Assembly (NCBI RefSeq): GCF_023015965.1
Contig: NZ_JALKAN010000003.1
Location: 1 to 64,000 of the forward strand
From: Allomuricauda sp. F6463D
Lineage (GTDB): Bacteria; Bacteroidota; Bacteroidia; Flavobacteriales; Flavobacteriaceae
Direction of reading: 5' to 3'
Length of the DNA: 64,000 nucleotides
Shown here: positions 45,709-54,489 of the stretch, piece after piece
Numbering within the stretch: the first letter of the stretch is position 1
How the letters are laid out: every line of letters begins with the position of its first letter
Program-made: the position numbers and the translations under genes
Notes under the pieces: generated by a model
The model's database searches: none
Told to the model about the DNA's origin: nothing
The model's input: the letters and a program-made list of their open reading frames with translations, nothing else

Positions 45709-46488
45709 ATGGCAAAACCAATAGGAATATTTGATTCAGGAGTAGGGGGTACTTCCATATGGAAGGAAGTGGTTAAAATGCTTCCCAAAGAAAATACCAT
45801 TTATTTGGCCGATAGTATCAATGCTCCCTATGGTGAAAAAACAAAAGAAGAGATACTACGACTTAGCATCAAGAACACAGAGCTTTTGCTCAATAAAGGA
45901 TGTAAAATCATTATAGTGGCCTGCAACACGGCCACAACAAATGCCATAAATTATCTTCGAAATCATTATAATGTGCCTTTCATTGGGATAGAACCAGCAA
46001 TAAAACCAGCTGCTCTTCAAACCAAAACAAATAAAATAGGGGTGTTGGCCACCAAAGGCACCCTATCAAGCAGTCTGTTCCACAATACGTCAAAGCTCTT
46101 TGCAGAAGGAATTACTGTGGTGGAGCAGGAAGGAACAGGTTTGGTGGAGCTCATTGAGTCGGGCCAACTATATTCTGAGGAGGTTAAGCGTCTTCTTACC
46201 AGTTTTTTGGAGCCCATGCTGGAACTAAACATTGATTGTTTGGTATTGGGTTGTACGCACTATCCTTATTTGATGCCGGTAATTAAAGAAATTTTACCCA
46301 ATGATGTCACTATAATAGACTCGGGTGAAGCAGTTGCCTGTCAAACCAAAACAGTATTGGGTCGCAATAAGCTACTCTCCAATAGTATTGATAGGGCAGA
46401 ACATGTTTTTTATACCAATGCAAGTGTGAAAGTACTTAAGGATCTAATTGATTGGCCAACTGCACAAGTTTCTAAGCTGGACTTTTAG
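45709..46488 (+). CDS. murI: glutamate racemase
   Basis: 259 residues. MurI makes D-glutamate for peptidoglycan. The opening IGIFDSGVGG supplies the Asp/Ser pair; the two catalytic cysteines lie in VACNTATTNA (about 70) and LGCTHYPYL (about 182). It lies 3 nt from the stop of the convergent DHFR gene. The terminator 32 nt upstream suggests it has its own promoter or read-through expression. Confidence 0.96.
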   Translation: MAKPIGIFDSGVGGTSIWKEVVKMLPKENTIYLADSINAPYGEKTKEEILRLSIKNTELLLNKGCKIIIVACNTATTNAINYLRNHYNVPFIGIEPAIKPAALQTKTNKIGVLATKGTLSSSLFHNTSKLFAEGITVVEQEGTGLVELIESGQLYSEEVKRLLTSFLEPMLELNIDCLVLGCTHYPYLMPVIKEILPNDVTIIDSGEAVACQTKTVLGRNKLLSNSIDRAEHVFYTNASVKVLKDLIDWPTAQVSKLDF

Positions 46489-46491
46489 ATA

Positions 46492-46983
46492 TTACTTTTT
46501 GATGTAGGTAAGATAAGTGAAATCATATTTGTGCCTATCATCTTTGGGATGATACTCCTCGTTCAATAATTCCCATTGTTCCTTTTCAATTTCTGGAAAA
46601 AAAGCATCAGCCTCAAATTTCCCGTGTACACGAGTAAGTTCCATATCGGTGGCCACGGCCATAGATTGTTTGTAAATCTGGCCTCCACCAATAATAAAAG
46701 CAGTTTCATTGTCCTCGACCAAGGCAATCGCATCGCTAATGGAGTGTACAACCGTACAGGGGAATCTGGGAATGTAATCCTCATCGCGGGTAATGGCAAT
46801 ATGTGTTCTGTTGGGTAACGGTTTTGGAAAGCTTTCCAGAGTCTTTCTGCCCATTATGATCTTGTGTCCAGAGGTTAACTCCTTAAAACGTTTAAAATCA
46901 TCCGGTAAATGCCAAATCAGTTCATTGTTCTTTCCCAGAGCATTGTTTTCTGCGGCTGCAGCAATAATGATCAACTTTTTCAC
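46492..46983 (-). CDS. folA: dihydrofolate reductase
   Basis: 163 residues. The start is a GTG at 46983, overlapping the preceding 2TM gene stop as GTGA. NADPH/folate-binding signatures include AENNALGKNNELIWHLPDDFKRFKELT (Asp in LPDD is catalytic), IIMGRKTLESFPKPLPNR and AFIIGGGQIY. The enzyme regenerates tetrahydrofolate used by ThyA, which is encoded 3.8 kb away. Translational coupling to the 2TM gene is likely. Confidence 0.95.
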   Translation of the reverse strand: MKKLIIIAAAAENNALGKNNELIWHLPDDFKRFKELTSGHKIIMGRKTLESFPKPLPNRTHIAITRDEDYIPRFPCTVVHSISDAIALVEDNETAFIIGGGQIYKQSMAVATDMELTRVHGKFEADAFFPEIEKEQWELLNEEYHPKDDRHKYDFTYLTYIKK

Positions 46984-47372
46984 TGGTCTTTTTTTTTATT
47001 TATTTTGGAAAGAGGAAAGTCTGTTTCTATTTCTTTTTGTATTTCACCTATACGTTTTTTTTGAAGATCAACTAAACGTTCACGCTGTAGGCGTTCCCAA
47101 TTTTGTCCCATAAATTTGTGGGTCACAAACACATTAAAGGTGTGTAGAGCAAGTAAAAAAGTCCAAACCGCTACAATCCAGATGGACCAATCATAAACTT
47201 CTCCATACTTTAATACTTTGTTGGCGATAATCAGAAAAATGCTTCCAATCAAAAAAATAACCAAGTGGGAGAACAACCTTTTCTTTTGTTTGATACGTTT
47301 TTGCGCATTCTCCAAAAGCTCGTGTTGTTCCAAATCTATTTCGGGCTTCTTCTTTTTACCAAATGACAACAT
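46980..47372 (-). CDS. 2TM domain protein
   Basis: 130 residues. Two membrane helices lie at about 35-55 and 65-85 (LFSHLVIFLIGSIFLIIANKVL; WSIWIVAVWTFLLALHTFNVF), flanked by highly basic cytoplasmic ends. This is the small 2TM family; such segments also occur on Bacteroidota sensor proteins. Function is unknown. Its TGA overlaps the DHFR GTG start, and it diverges from the aminotransferase gene. Confidence 0.82.
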   Translation of the reverse strand: MLSFGKKKKPEIDLEQHELLENAQKRIKQKKRLFSHLVIFLIGSIFLIIANKVLKYGEVYDWSIWIVAVWTFLLALHTFNVFVTHKFMGQNWERLQRERLVDLQKKRIGEIQKEIETDFPLSKINKKKDQ

Positions 47373-47426
47373 GGAATAGCTATCTTTATAAACAAAGATA
47401 ACTGAATTGTATACAAATATCCAGAT

Positions 47427-48518
47427 ATGCAGAGTCTAAGAAAAAAATTCCCAGTTCTAAACCAATGTATTTATGCCAACACTGCATCCGCAGGTCTGTT
47501 GAGCGAAGATTTAATGGAATGGCGCCAAGGGCATGATCTAGATTACCTCATTGGTGGTAGCGAAATGAAAAACAAAGGTTTTGCACACATGCCAGTGATT
47601 AAGAAAACCATTGGTGGTGTTTTTAATTGCAAACCCGATAACGTGGCTATGGTTCCAAATTTCAGTCTGGGATTTAACCTATTGTTGGAAGGCCTGCCCA
47701 AGGATAAAAAAGTGTTGCTTGTAAACAAAGACTATCCTAGTGTTAACTGGCCTTTTGAGACCCGTAATTTTAACCGGGAGTATGTAGATGCAGATGAAAA
47801 CATGGAGGCAAATATCCATGAAAAAGTAAAAGTTTACGGAATTGATGTATTGGCGCTTAGTTTGGTGCAGTGGATGGACGGTGTCCTCATAGACTTTGAT
47901 TTTCTTAAAGATTTGAAAAAGGAGTTTCCGAACTTGATTATTATGGCAGATGGGACCCAATATTGTGGTATAGAGCCGTTTGATTTTGAAGATTCAGGAA
48001 TTGATGTTTTAGGAGCAAGTGCATATAAATGGCTGCTCGCTGGTTACGGTAATGGTTTTTTTCTGATCAAAGACGGGGTAATGGATCAATTTCAATTGCG
48101 GGGCATTGGAAACGGCTCTGTTAACAACGATGCGTCTCAACGCAATAACATACCTTTCTGTAAATTCTTGGAACCCGGCCATCTTGATTCCTTCAATTTT
48201 GGAAGTTTGGAGTTTGCGCTTAATTTTTTGGACGAAATTGGCTTGGACAACGTGCAGGTGCAGTTGGAAAAACTATCCAAAAAGGCCATGTCCGCCTTTT
48301 CCGAATTGGACCTTTTAGCGCCGTCGATTCTAAAAAGAAAACAACATAGCACCATTTTTAATATTAAAGGGGACGAGAAGCTTTTTAACAGACTGGCAGA
48401 AGAAAACATCGTTGCGTCACTAAGAGGAGACGGAATTCGATTGAGTTTTCATTTTTACAATACCGAAGAAGAGGTGGATGTTGTTTTTAAGCTGTTAAAG
48501 CGTTGGTTGTCAAAATAA
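47427..48518 (+). CDS. class V aminotransferase-fold PLP enzyme
   Basis: 363 residues. The pattern is that of class V PLP enzymes (NifS/IscS-like fold): YANTASAGLLSEDLMEWR at the start, LVQWMDGVLIDFDFLKDL in the middle, the cofactor Asp in IIMADGTQYCGIEPFDF, and the PLP lysine in ASAYKWLLAGYGNGFFLIKDG (about 208, SAYKW). There is no cysteine-desulfurase active-site Cys loop, so desulfurase function is unlikely. The substrate (for example an amino acid or amine) cannot be named. Confidence 0.88.
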   Translation: MQSLRKKFPVLNQCIYANTASAGLLSEDLMEWRQGHDLDYLIGGSEMKNKGFAHMPVIKKTIGGVFNCKPDNVAMVPNFSLGFNLLLEGLPKDKKVLLVNKDYPSVNWPFETRNFNREYVDADENMEANIHEKVKVYGIDVLALSLVQWMDGVLIDFDFLKDLKKEFPNLIIMADGTQYCGIEPFDFEDSGIDVLGASAYKWLLAGYGNGFFLIKDGVMDQFQLRGIGNGSVNNDASQRNNIPFCKFLEPGHLDSFNFGSLEFALNFLDEIGLDNVQVQLEKLSKKAMSAFSELDLLAPSILKRKQHSTIFNIKGDEKLFNRLAEENIVASLRGDGIRLSFHFYNTEEEVDVVFKLLKRWLSK

Positions 48519-48661
48519 TAATTGATAAAAATTGTTGATTTTATTTGCTAAAAGTGTTTTTATTGTTAGGTGCATTTTATCAATTTAATAAATCCAATCT
48601 AACCTATTGTAAATAAGGGGTTTTATGTATTGCTTTGTACTGGAATTTAAAATTTTGGTCC

Positions 48662-48958
48662 ATGGCAATAAAAAAACAATACTTAAAGAGCAAGCCGGTT
48701 TGCAAAGTAACCTTTACTGTTCCGGTAGAAGAGGCAAAAATGGTTTCTGTAGTTGGAGATTTCAACGAATGGAACCCAAAAAAAAGTAGTTTAAAAAAAT
48801 TAAAGAACGGAACGTTTAAGGGTACATTTGACCTTCCCATAGAAAACAGCTTCGAATTTAGGTATTTGGTGGATGATAATTACATCAACGATACTGAAGC
48901 CGACCGTTACCAATGGAACGATTATGCGGGTACGGAGAATGCAGTTTTGGAAATATAA
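48662..48958 (+). CDS. isolated CBM48/isoamylase N-terminal-like domain protein
   Basis: 98 residues from the ATG at 48662 (an upstream TTG at 48635 is unlikely). VVGDFNEWNPKKSSLKKLKNGTFKGTFDLP and FEFRYLVDDNYINDTEADRYQWNDY are the signature of an early-set glycogen/starch-binding domain. It stands alone without a glycosidase. It could regulate glycogen metabolism by binding glycogen. It lies downstream of the aminotransferase with a 143-bp gap. Confidence 0.85.
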   Translation: MAIKKQYLKSKPVCKVTFTVPVEEAKMVSVVGDFNEWNPKKSSLKKLKNGTFKGTFDLPIENSFEFRYLVDDNYINDTEADRYQWNDYAGTENAVLEI

Positions 48959-49028
48959 AATCAATATCCGCCTTCGATTTGCTCCATATCTGATGGCGTC
49001 TTAAGTTACCTGCGTCTAAAAAGAAGAA

Positions 49029-50534
49029 TTATATTCCGTTTAAGTTAACTACTTGAGTGGTTATAGTGCCTGAGTTTTGTAAAGCAAGATATAATTTTTG
49101 GTTTAGTATGGTCATCGCAACGATGCTGACATCATCATTGTTTAGGTTTTCCAGTGTAATTGGTATTTCGGATAAATTTCCTGTATAGGTATCATAAGCT
49201 CCAAAATATAAGGTTCCGTTGATTCCGGCAGAGGGAATTTGCCCAGCAAAAAAGACAAGGTTTTCAAATCGAGTAACGGAAGTAAACCCCAAATCAAAAT
49301 TCAAGTCTATAAATTCAGTGGATTTGTTACTTAAATTATATACTAAAATATTTGGTAAATAATTGGTGGGTGAATCTGTAGGATAGTATTGGCCACCAAC
49401 TATGAATAAGTTGTCATCAATTATGGTACCCTCAGTGTATCGCCGTGGAGAATCTGAAACGTATTCTTGCTGAAAACTATGTAGGTCGTTATCGTACTTT
49501 AGGATGGTCAGAGGGGTCAAGGGAGCTCCTAAAGCTTCAAGCTCACCCCCAAACGCATAAATTTGGGAATCAACGGATGCTGTTCCTGACCTTGAAAGAT
49601 TTAGCTCCAAACCATTGGAGATAGTAGTGATTACCTCATTAAGGTATAGGTCTGTTTTAGAGATATGTCCACTACCAAAAACAATCAACTTATCATCATG
49701 AAAATGAAGCCTACTAGAAATAAACTCGCTCTCCGAGAATGTAATTTGAATTGAGTTTAATGACTGGTCTTCAAGGCTGTATTTGTATACATTTCTGGCT
49801 CGGTTTCCAAATCTGTATGAAAGATAAAGGCTGTTGGTTTTATAGCTTGCATTGAAGCCTGTACTTTTATTGTAGCTACTAATAAAATCAAAGTCATTTA
49901 AATAATTAAAGTTTAAGGAAGATGGTATGGTTTTGTAATCTTCGTTAACTTTTTTCTTTATACTAAACTCTATAATTACTTCATCATTTTGATTATTGTC
50001 TGTAAATAACGTTCCTTTTATGGTTTCGTTTTCGTCTAATCTGATTTTTAGACTAGATGTTATTAACTCCCTATTTTCATCAATATTGAAGTTGACCGTT
50101 TCTGGAGAATAGTAATTGTCGTCGGAGATTCCTTCTATAAGATCATAACCCTTTCTTTTTTTCCATGTTAGAATGCCAGAAATGTCATCCTGTGTGCCAT
50201 TCGTACTGGTTTCAAAAATAAATTCGTCATCTTGAATACTTATATTGTCCGATATATCAGTAGAACCGTTAGTATTGGTAAGGGTTGCGGACTCTATTTT
50301 CCAAACTGTAAGACTTTCACCCTCTAAAAGGCTTAAGAACTCTTGTCTTTCTTCGATTGAAAAGGACTGCTCTTCTTCCTCTTCTTCGGTTTCATTTCCT
50401 TCTTCATTTGGCTCGTCAGGAATTACATTTTCCTCTTCAATTATATTTTCTTCATCAATTACATCAATGCTTGAATCGGAACTGCAGGAATTTAAAATTA
50501 AAAAAGTAAATAGAGAAAGGATAATTCTTTTCAT
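49029..50534 (-). CDS. Kelch-like repeat lipoprotein
   Basis: 501 residues from the ATG at 50534 (10 residues earlier in frame is not convincing). Signal peptide with lipobox LNSC (Cys17), then a highly acidic Glu/Asp-rich linker (about 20-58). Residues about 240-460 contain Kelch-like blocks (SQIYAFGGELEALG; DDNLFIVGGQYYP; NLVFFAGQ), suggesting a beta-propeller. It is probably surface-exposed; ligand unknown. It is a single gene with AT-rich upstream sequence. Confidence 0.75.
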   Translation of the reverse strand: MKRIILSLFTFLILNSCSSDSSIDVIDEENIIEEENVIPDEPNEEGNETEEEEEEQSFSIEERQEFLSLLEGESLTVWKIESATLTNTNGSTDISDNISIQDDEFIFETSTNGTQDDISGILTWKKRKGYDLIEGISDDNYYSPETVNFNIDENRELITSSLKIRLDENETIKGTLFTDNNQNDEVIIEFSIKKKVNEDYKTIPSSLNFNYLNDFDFISSYNKSTGFNASYKTNSLYLSYRFGNRARNVYKYSLEDQSLNSIQITFSESEFISSRLHFHDDKLIVFGSGHISKTDLYLNEVITTISNGLELNLSRSGTASVDSQIYAFGGELEALGAPLTPLTILKYDNDLHSFQQEYVSDSPRRYTEGTIIDDNLFIVGGQYYPTDSPTNYLPNILVYNLSNKSTEFIDLNFDLGFTSVTRFENLVFFAGQIPSAGINGTLYFGAYDTYTGNLSEIPITLENLNNDDVSIVAMTILNQKLYLALQNSGTITTQVVNLNGI

Positions 50535-50826
50535 TGATTTGGAGTTTGTAAATGGTTGGATCATCTTTTGATTGTCAACCTAATTATAGGTGAATATATA
50601 TTAAATCTTCAGGGAATAAACCTTAAATTTTAACTTTTCAGATGGATAGAATTTTTTAGAATTTTCCGATGGCTACTTGATTCTATTTTCGTAACCTGTT
50701 AAAATTAAATAAACAACTAAACTTATTAATCAAATTAAGTATGAGCTATTATAATTTTTCTCAGATGAATCAAAAAACCAATGTTGTTTTATAAGGTCAA
50801 ATATTTTAGATGCCTTTTCGCAACAA

Positions 50827-51651
50827 TCACACCGCAACCACTCCCTTAATATGTGGATGTGGGTTGTAATTTAACAGCTCAAAATCATCAAAAGTAAAGT
50901 CCAAAATATCTTTAACCTCTGGGTTCAGTTTCATGGTGGGCAATGGCCGTGGGTCACGGCTCAGTTGTAGTTCCACTTGCTCCATATGATTGTTATAAAT
51001 GTGGGCATCACCAAAGGTGTGGATAAACTCCCCGGGCTGGTAACCACAAACTTGTGCCATCATTAAGGTAAACAACGCGTAAGAGGCAATGTTGAATGGT
51101 ACCCCTAAAAAAATATCCGCACTACGTTGGTATAATTGGCAAGAAAGCTTGCCATCCGCCACATAGAACTGGAAAAATGCATGGCAGGGCGGTAGGGCTG
51201 CCTTTCCATTGGCAACATTTTCTTCAAACGAAACCGAAGTGTTCGGTAATACGCTTGGATTCCAAGCAGAGACCAACATTCTACGGCTATTGGGATTGCT
51301 TTTTAAAGTAGTTACCACTTCTTTGATCTGATCAATTTCTTCGCTGTTCCAATTGCGCCATTGGTGACCGTACACAGGGCCCAGATCGCCGTTTTCATCG
51401 GCCCACTCGTTCCAAATACGTACGCCGTTCTCTTGGAGGTATTCAATATTGGTGTCTCCTTTCAGAAACCATAAAAGTTCGTGGACTATGGATTTTAGGT
51501 GCAATTTTTTAGTGGTCACCATCGGGAATCCTTCGGAAAGGTCAAATCGCATTTGATAACCAAAAACGCTCAAGGTTCCTGTTCCTGTTCGGTCTCCTTT
51601 TTGGTTTCCGTGTTCCAATACGTGTTTAAGAAGGTCGTGGTATTGTATCAT
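50827..51651 (-). CDS. thyA: thymidylate synthase
   Basis: 274 residues from the ATG at 51651; a longer frame to 51744 adds unrelated residues. Converts dUMP to dTMP using methylene-tetrahydrofolate. The catalytic Cys156 is in [37 protein letters not shown] and [13 protein letters not shown] are the usual dUMP/folate-binding blocks. A short insertion ([12 protein letters not shown]) precedes the catalytic Cys compared with the 264-residue E. coli enzyme. It works with DHFR (46492-46983). Confidence 0.96.
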   Translation of the reverse strand: MIQYHDLLKHVLEHGNQKGDRTGTGTLSVFGYQMRFDLSEGFPMVTTKKLHLKSIVHELLWFLKGDTNIEYLQENGVRIWNEWADENGDLGPVYGHQWRNWNSEEIDQIKEVVTTLKSNPNSRRMLVSAWNPSVLPNTSVSFEENVANGKAALPPCHAFFQFYVADGKLSCQLYQRSADIFLGVPFNIASYALFTLMMAQVCGYQPGEFIHTFGDAHIYNNHMEQVELQLSRDPRPLPTMKLNPEVKDILDFTFDDFELLNYNPHPHIKGVVAV

Positions 51652-51853
51652 GCTGTCTGTTGCGTTAACAATGTCATTTCGAAGGAAGGGAATGAGGGGA
51701 AATCCGAAACATTCCAACTGTAGTCGATATGACAAAAAAATCAATCGATCGAAATTAATTCAATAAGTATGCATGGGAAACTAAAATTAGAAAGACTTAT
51801 GAAAACTTTATTAACGGTATGGAGTGGAAGGTAAAGGGTGTTTGGTTGAAGGG

Positions 51854-52213
51854 TTAATGGTTTGTCCGGTTGTATTTTATCAGAGATGCTATGCCTCTTT
51901 GTAGTTTTTGAATGTTTTTAATGATGGGTTCTGCTTTATCGGGAGAAATAAAGTTTAAATCTTTACATAGGATAATATGTGATTCTAGTTCGTATGCGGA
52001 ACCTAAACTGATTTGTAGAAAGCGAACAAAATCTTTCTGTGAATATTTTCCGCAACCTTCAGCAATACTAGAAGGTATGGAAATAACACTTCTTTGAATT
52101 TGGGAAATAAGGCCAAACCTTTCAGAATCAGGTAAAAAATTGGTGAGGATGTAAATATCTTTTACCAAAACTCGTCCGTCTTTCCAGACATTCAATTCTC
52201 GAAAATTTCTCAT
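51854..52213 (-). CDS. four-helix bundle protein (S23-like)
   Basis: 119 residues, all alpha-helical. NVWKDGRVLVKDIYILTNFLPDSERFGLISQIQRSVISIPSSIAEGCGKYSQKDFVRFLQISLGSAYELESHIILC matches the S23/four-helix bundle family once described in 23S rRNA intervening sequences. Here it stands in ordinary intergenic DNA. Function is unknown; it may be a mobile accessory gene. It is flanked by short repeats-poor AT-rich DNA. Confidence 0.9.
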   Translation of the reverse strand: MRNFRELNVWKDGRVLVKDIYILTNFLPDSERFGLISQIQRSVISIPSSIAEGCGKYSQKDFVRFLQISLGSAYELESHIILCKDLNFISPDKAEPIIKNIQKLQRGIASLIKYNRTNH

Positions 52214-52300
52214 AACAATTTATGTTTAAAACTTCGAGGTTGACTTTTTAGAATCTTAAGATGGTCCTTTGACCTTTCACCTAATTTCACCCTTCCCCAC

Positions 52301-53761
52301 TTACCCTAATATCATCCCGGCTATGGTCGCTGAAAGTAAGGACGCCAATGAGCCACCCAAAACAGCTTTCATACCAAAGGAGGAAAGTACCTTGCGCTGG
52401 CCCGGTGCCAATGACCCAATCCCACCTATTTGAATGCCGATAGAGGCGAAGTTTGCAAAGCCGCAAAGCATATATGTGGCCATGATCACTGATTTATTAT
52501 ATGTAAAATGAACGCCGCTTGCTGTATTTTTAAGGTCCTCTAATTGAATATACCCAACAAACTCACTAGCAGCCAATTTTATACCCAATAACTGTCCCAT
52601 GAGCATAACGTCTTCATTGGCAACACCGATCAACCACATGAGCGGGGCAAAAACAGTACCAAGGATAGCTTCTAGGGAAAAGTTTGTGTAAGGGGAATTT
52701 GCCGCAATCCAATCATTAAAGGTTGTGACGTCACCGATCCATCCCAAAATACCGTTCATCATCGCAATAAAGGCCACAAAAACCAAAAGCATTGCTCCTA
52801 CGTTCAATGCCAGTTTTAAACCCTCGGTAGTTCCATTGGCAATGGCATCCAGTATATTGGCTCCTATTTTTTCAGATGATACCGTTACATCGGTAATTAC
52901 CTTTTCAGTTTGCGGGTACAATATTTTAGAGATTACAATAGCACCAGGTGCCGCCATTACTGATGCAGCCAAAAGGTGTTTCGCAAAGAGCAGGCGTAGC
53001 TGGGGGTCATCCCCTCCCAATAAACCAATGTACGCGGCCAAAACGGCTCCTGCCAATGTGGCCATTCCGCCTATCATTACTAGAAGGATTTCGGACTTGT
53101 TCATCTTTTCCAGATAGGCCTTGATCAATAAAGGTGCTTCTGTCTGACCTAAAAAGACATTGCCTGCTACGGATAGACTTTCTGCTCCGGATATTCCCAA
53201 TGTCTTGGAAAGTAACCATGCCATCCATTTTACAGCAACCTGAATTACGCCCAAGTAATAGAGAACAGAGGTCAAGGCCGAGAAAAATATAATGGTGGGC
53301 AATACCTGGAAAGCAAAGATGTACCCAAAAGTGTCCATGTCCACGACCAAACCTTCAAATAGGAATTGGCTGCCCGCACGGGTGAAATCGAGAATACTGA
53401 CAAAAATACTTCCTACTTTTTCAAAAATATATTGTACAAAACGAACTTTGAGTACGCCTATGGCTATTAAAAGTTGAAGGGATACACCTATTCCTACGGT
53501 CTTCCAATTAATTGCCTTTCTGTTGGAACTGAAAAGAAATGAAATAAGGATGAGTATCGCCATTCCCAAAGTGCCGCGCAGTAAAGTGGAAAGGGAAAAC
53601 CCCTGATTGGGAATAATCTCGGAAACTTCTTGCTGCGGAATATTTTCCGCAATGGTGGTTCCTATGGCAACGTTAAGTGAATCTGTAGGCAAAGAATTTT
53701 GGCCAAAAGTGACCGAACAAACAAGTAAAAGTAAAAGTAAACCTTGGGTCTTTTTCGCCAT
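52301..53761 (-). CDS. NupC-type sodium/nucleoside cotransporter with N-terminal signal peptide
   Basis: 486 residues. The transporter core (about 60-480) carries the CNT motifs GNVFLGQTEAPLLIKAYLEKMNKSEILLVMIGGMATLAGAVLAAYIGLLGG and GFANFASIGIQIGGIGSLAPGQRK. The first 22 residues are a cleavable-looking signal peptide (MAKKTQGLLLLLLVCSVTFGQ) followed by a non-membrane spacer; such a signal is unusual for an inner-membrane transporter. It likely imports nucleosides with Na+. The BFN gene ends 9 nt away upstream on the same strand, so the two form a unit. Confidence 0.9.
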   Translation of the reverse strand: MAKKTQGLLLLLLVCSVTFGQNSLPTDSLNVAIGTTIAENIPQQEVSEIIPNQGFSLSTLLRGTLGMAILILISFLFSSNRKAINWKTVGIGVSLQLLIAIGVLKVRFVQYIFEKVGSIFVSILDFTRAGSQFLFEGLVVDMDTFGYIFAFQVLPTIIFFSALTSVLYYLGVIQVAVKWMAWLLSKTLGISGAESLSVAGNVFLGQTEAPLLIKAYLEKMNKSEILLVMIGGMATLAGAVLAAYIGLLGGDDPQLRLLFAKHLLAASVMAAPGAIVISKILYPQTEKVITDVTVSSEKIGANILDAIANGTTEGLKLALNVGAMLLVFVAFIAMMNGILGWIGDVTTFNDWIAANSPYTNFSLEAILGTVFAPLMWLIGVANEDVMLMGQLLGIKLAASEFVGYIQLEDLKNTASGVHFTYNKSVIMATYMLCGFANFASIGIQIGGIGSLAPGQRKVLSSFGMKAVLGGSLASLLSATIAGMILG

Positions 53762-53769
53762 GAACTTTT

Positions 53770-54399
53770 TTATTTGCGCTTGGAAATTTCATCCCTCAAT
53801 TTAGCGGCCTTTTCATAATCTTCATTGAGAACAGCTTTATCCAATTCTTTATGGAGCTCCTGAAGGGACATTTCTCGGTAACCATGTGTTTCGGTACCGG
53901 ACTCTAGTTCAACTGCCTCTCCTTCTTGTAAGATTTCATCGACCATAATACTATCGTTGTCATCCTCATCCTTTTCTTTGGACGAGAATTTTAAGAAGAT
54001 ACCTGCTTTGTCCAATATGGTCTTGTAGGTAAAAATAGGGGCGTTGAATCTAAGTGCAAGTGCTATGGCATCACTGGTTCTGGCATCTATGATTTCTTCA
54101 TCTTCTCCTCGCTCGCAAATAAGGCTGGAATAAAAAACACCATCCACCAATTTGTGGATAATCACTTGTTTGACTATGATTTTAAACCTATCTGCAAAAT
54201 TTTTGAATAAATCATGGGTCAAGGGTCTGGGAGGTTTTATCTCTTTTTCTAAAGCAATTGCAATAGATTGTGCTTCAAATGCACCTATGACAATGGGAAG
54301 TTTTCTATCTCCCTCCTCTTCATTTAAAATAAGGGCGTATGCACCATTCTGTGTTTGGCTGTATGATATCCCCTTTATTTTTAACCGTACTAAACTCAT
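53770..54399 (-). CDS. bifunctional nuclease (BFN/DUF151) with C-terminal UVR motif
   Basis: 209 residues. The N-terminal domain (about 1-130) is DUF151: LPIVIGAFEAQSIAIALE, GVFYSSLICERGEDEEIIDARTSDAIALALRFNAPIFT. The last about 35 residues are a UVR motif (LQELHKELDKAVLNEDYEKAAKLRDEISK) as found in UvrB/UvrC and in McsA. A very good Shine-Dalgarno precedes it. DUF151 proteins have RNase/DNase activity in plants and are linked to stress in bacteria; the role here is unassigned. Confidence 0.9.
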   Translation of the reverse strand: MSLVRLKIKGISYSQTQNGAYALILNEEEGDRKLPIVIGAFEAQSIAIALEKEIKPPRPLTHDLFKNFADRFKIIVKQVIIHKLVDGVFYSSLICERGEDEEIIDARTSDAIALALRFNAPIFTYKTILDKAGIFLKFSSKEKDEDDNDSIMVDEILQEGEAVELESGTETHGYREMSLQELHKELDKAVLNEDYEKAAKLRDEISKRK

Positions 54400-54402
54400 A
54401 TA

Positions 54403-54411
54403 TCTCCTCCT
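54403..54411 (-). promoter_or_regulatory. strong Shine-Dalgarno for the BFN gene
   Basis: The minus strand reads AGGAGGAGA, ending 3 nt before the ATG (AGGAGG-to-ATG spacing 6 nt). Such a canonical site stands out because Bacteroidota genes usually lack one. Confidence 0.7.
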
Positions 54412-54416
54412 AAGGC

Positions 54417-54463
54417 AAAAGGGCTGTTCAAATAAGTGGCTTTACCAGTTATCCGAACAGCCC
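54417..54463 (-). terminator. Rho-independent terminator after etfA
   Basis: GGGCTGTTC (54421-54429) and GAACAGCCC (54455-54463) enclose an inner stem ATAAgTGG/CCAgTTAT. The minus strand continues with TTTT. It lies 27 nt past the etfA stop. Confidence 0.75.
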
Positions 54464-54489
54464 CTTGCGTTGGGCAAATTAACAAAAAT

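Noticed and set aside
51854..52213. Possible 23S rRNA intervening sequence
   Set aside because: The S23-like protein is typical of such insertions, but no rRNA sequence flanks it here.
54421..54463. Possible third copy of the MITE-like element (GGCTGTTC ends)
   Set aside because: It lacks the CTGAACTTG core and works well as the etfA terminator, so similarity is limited to a few bases.
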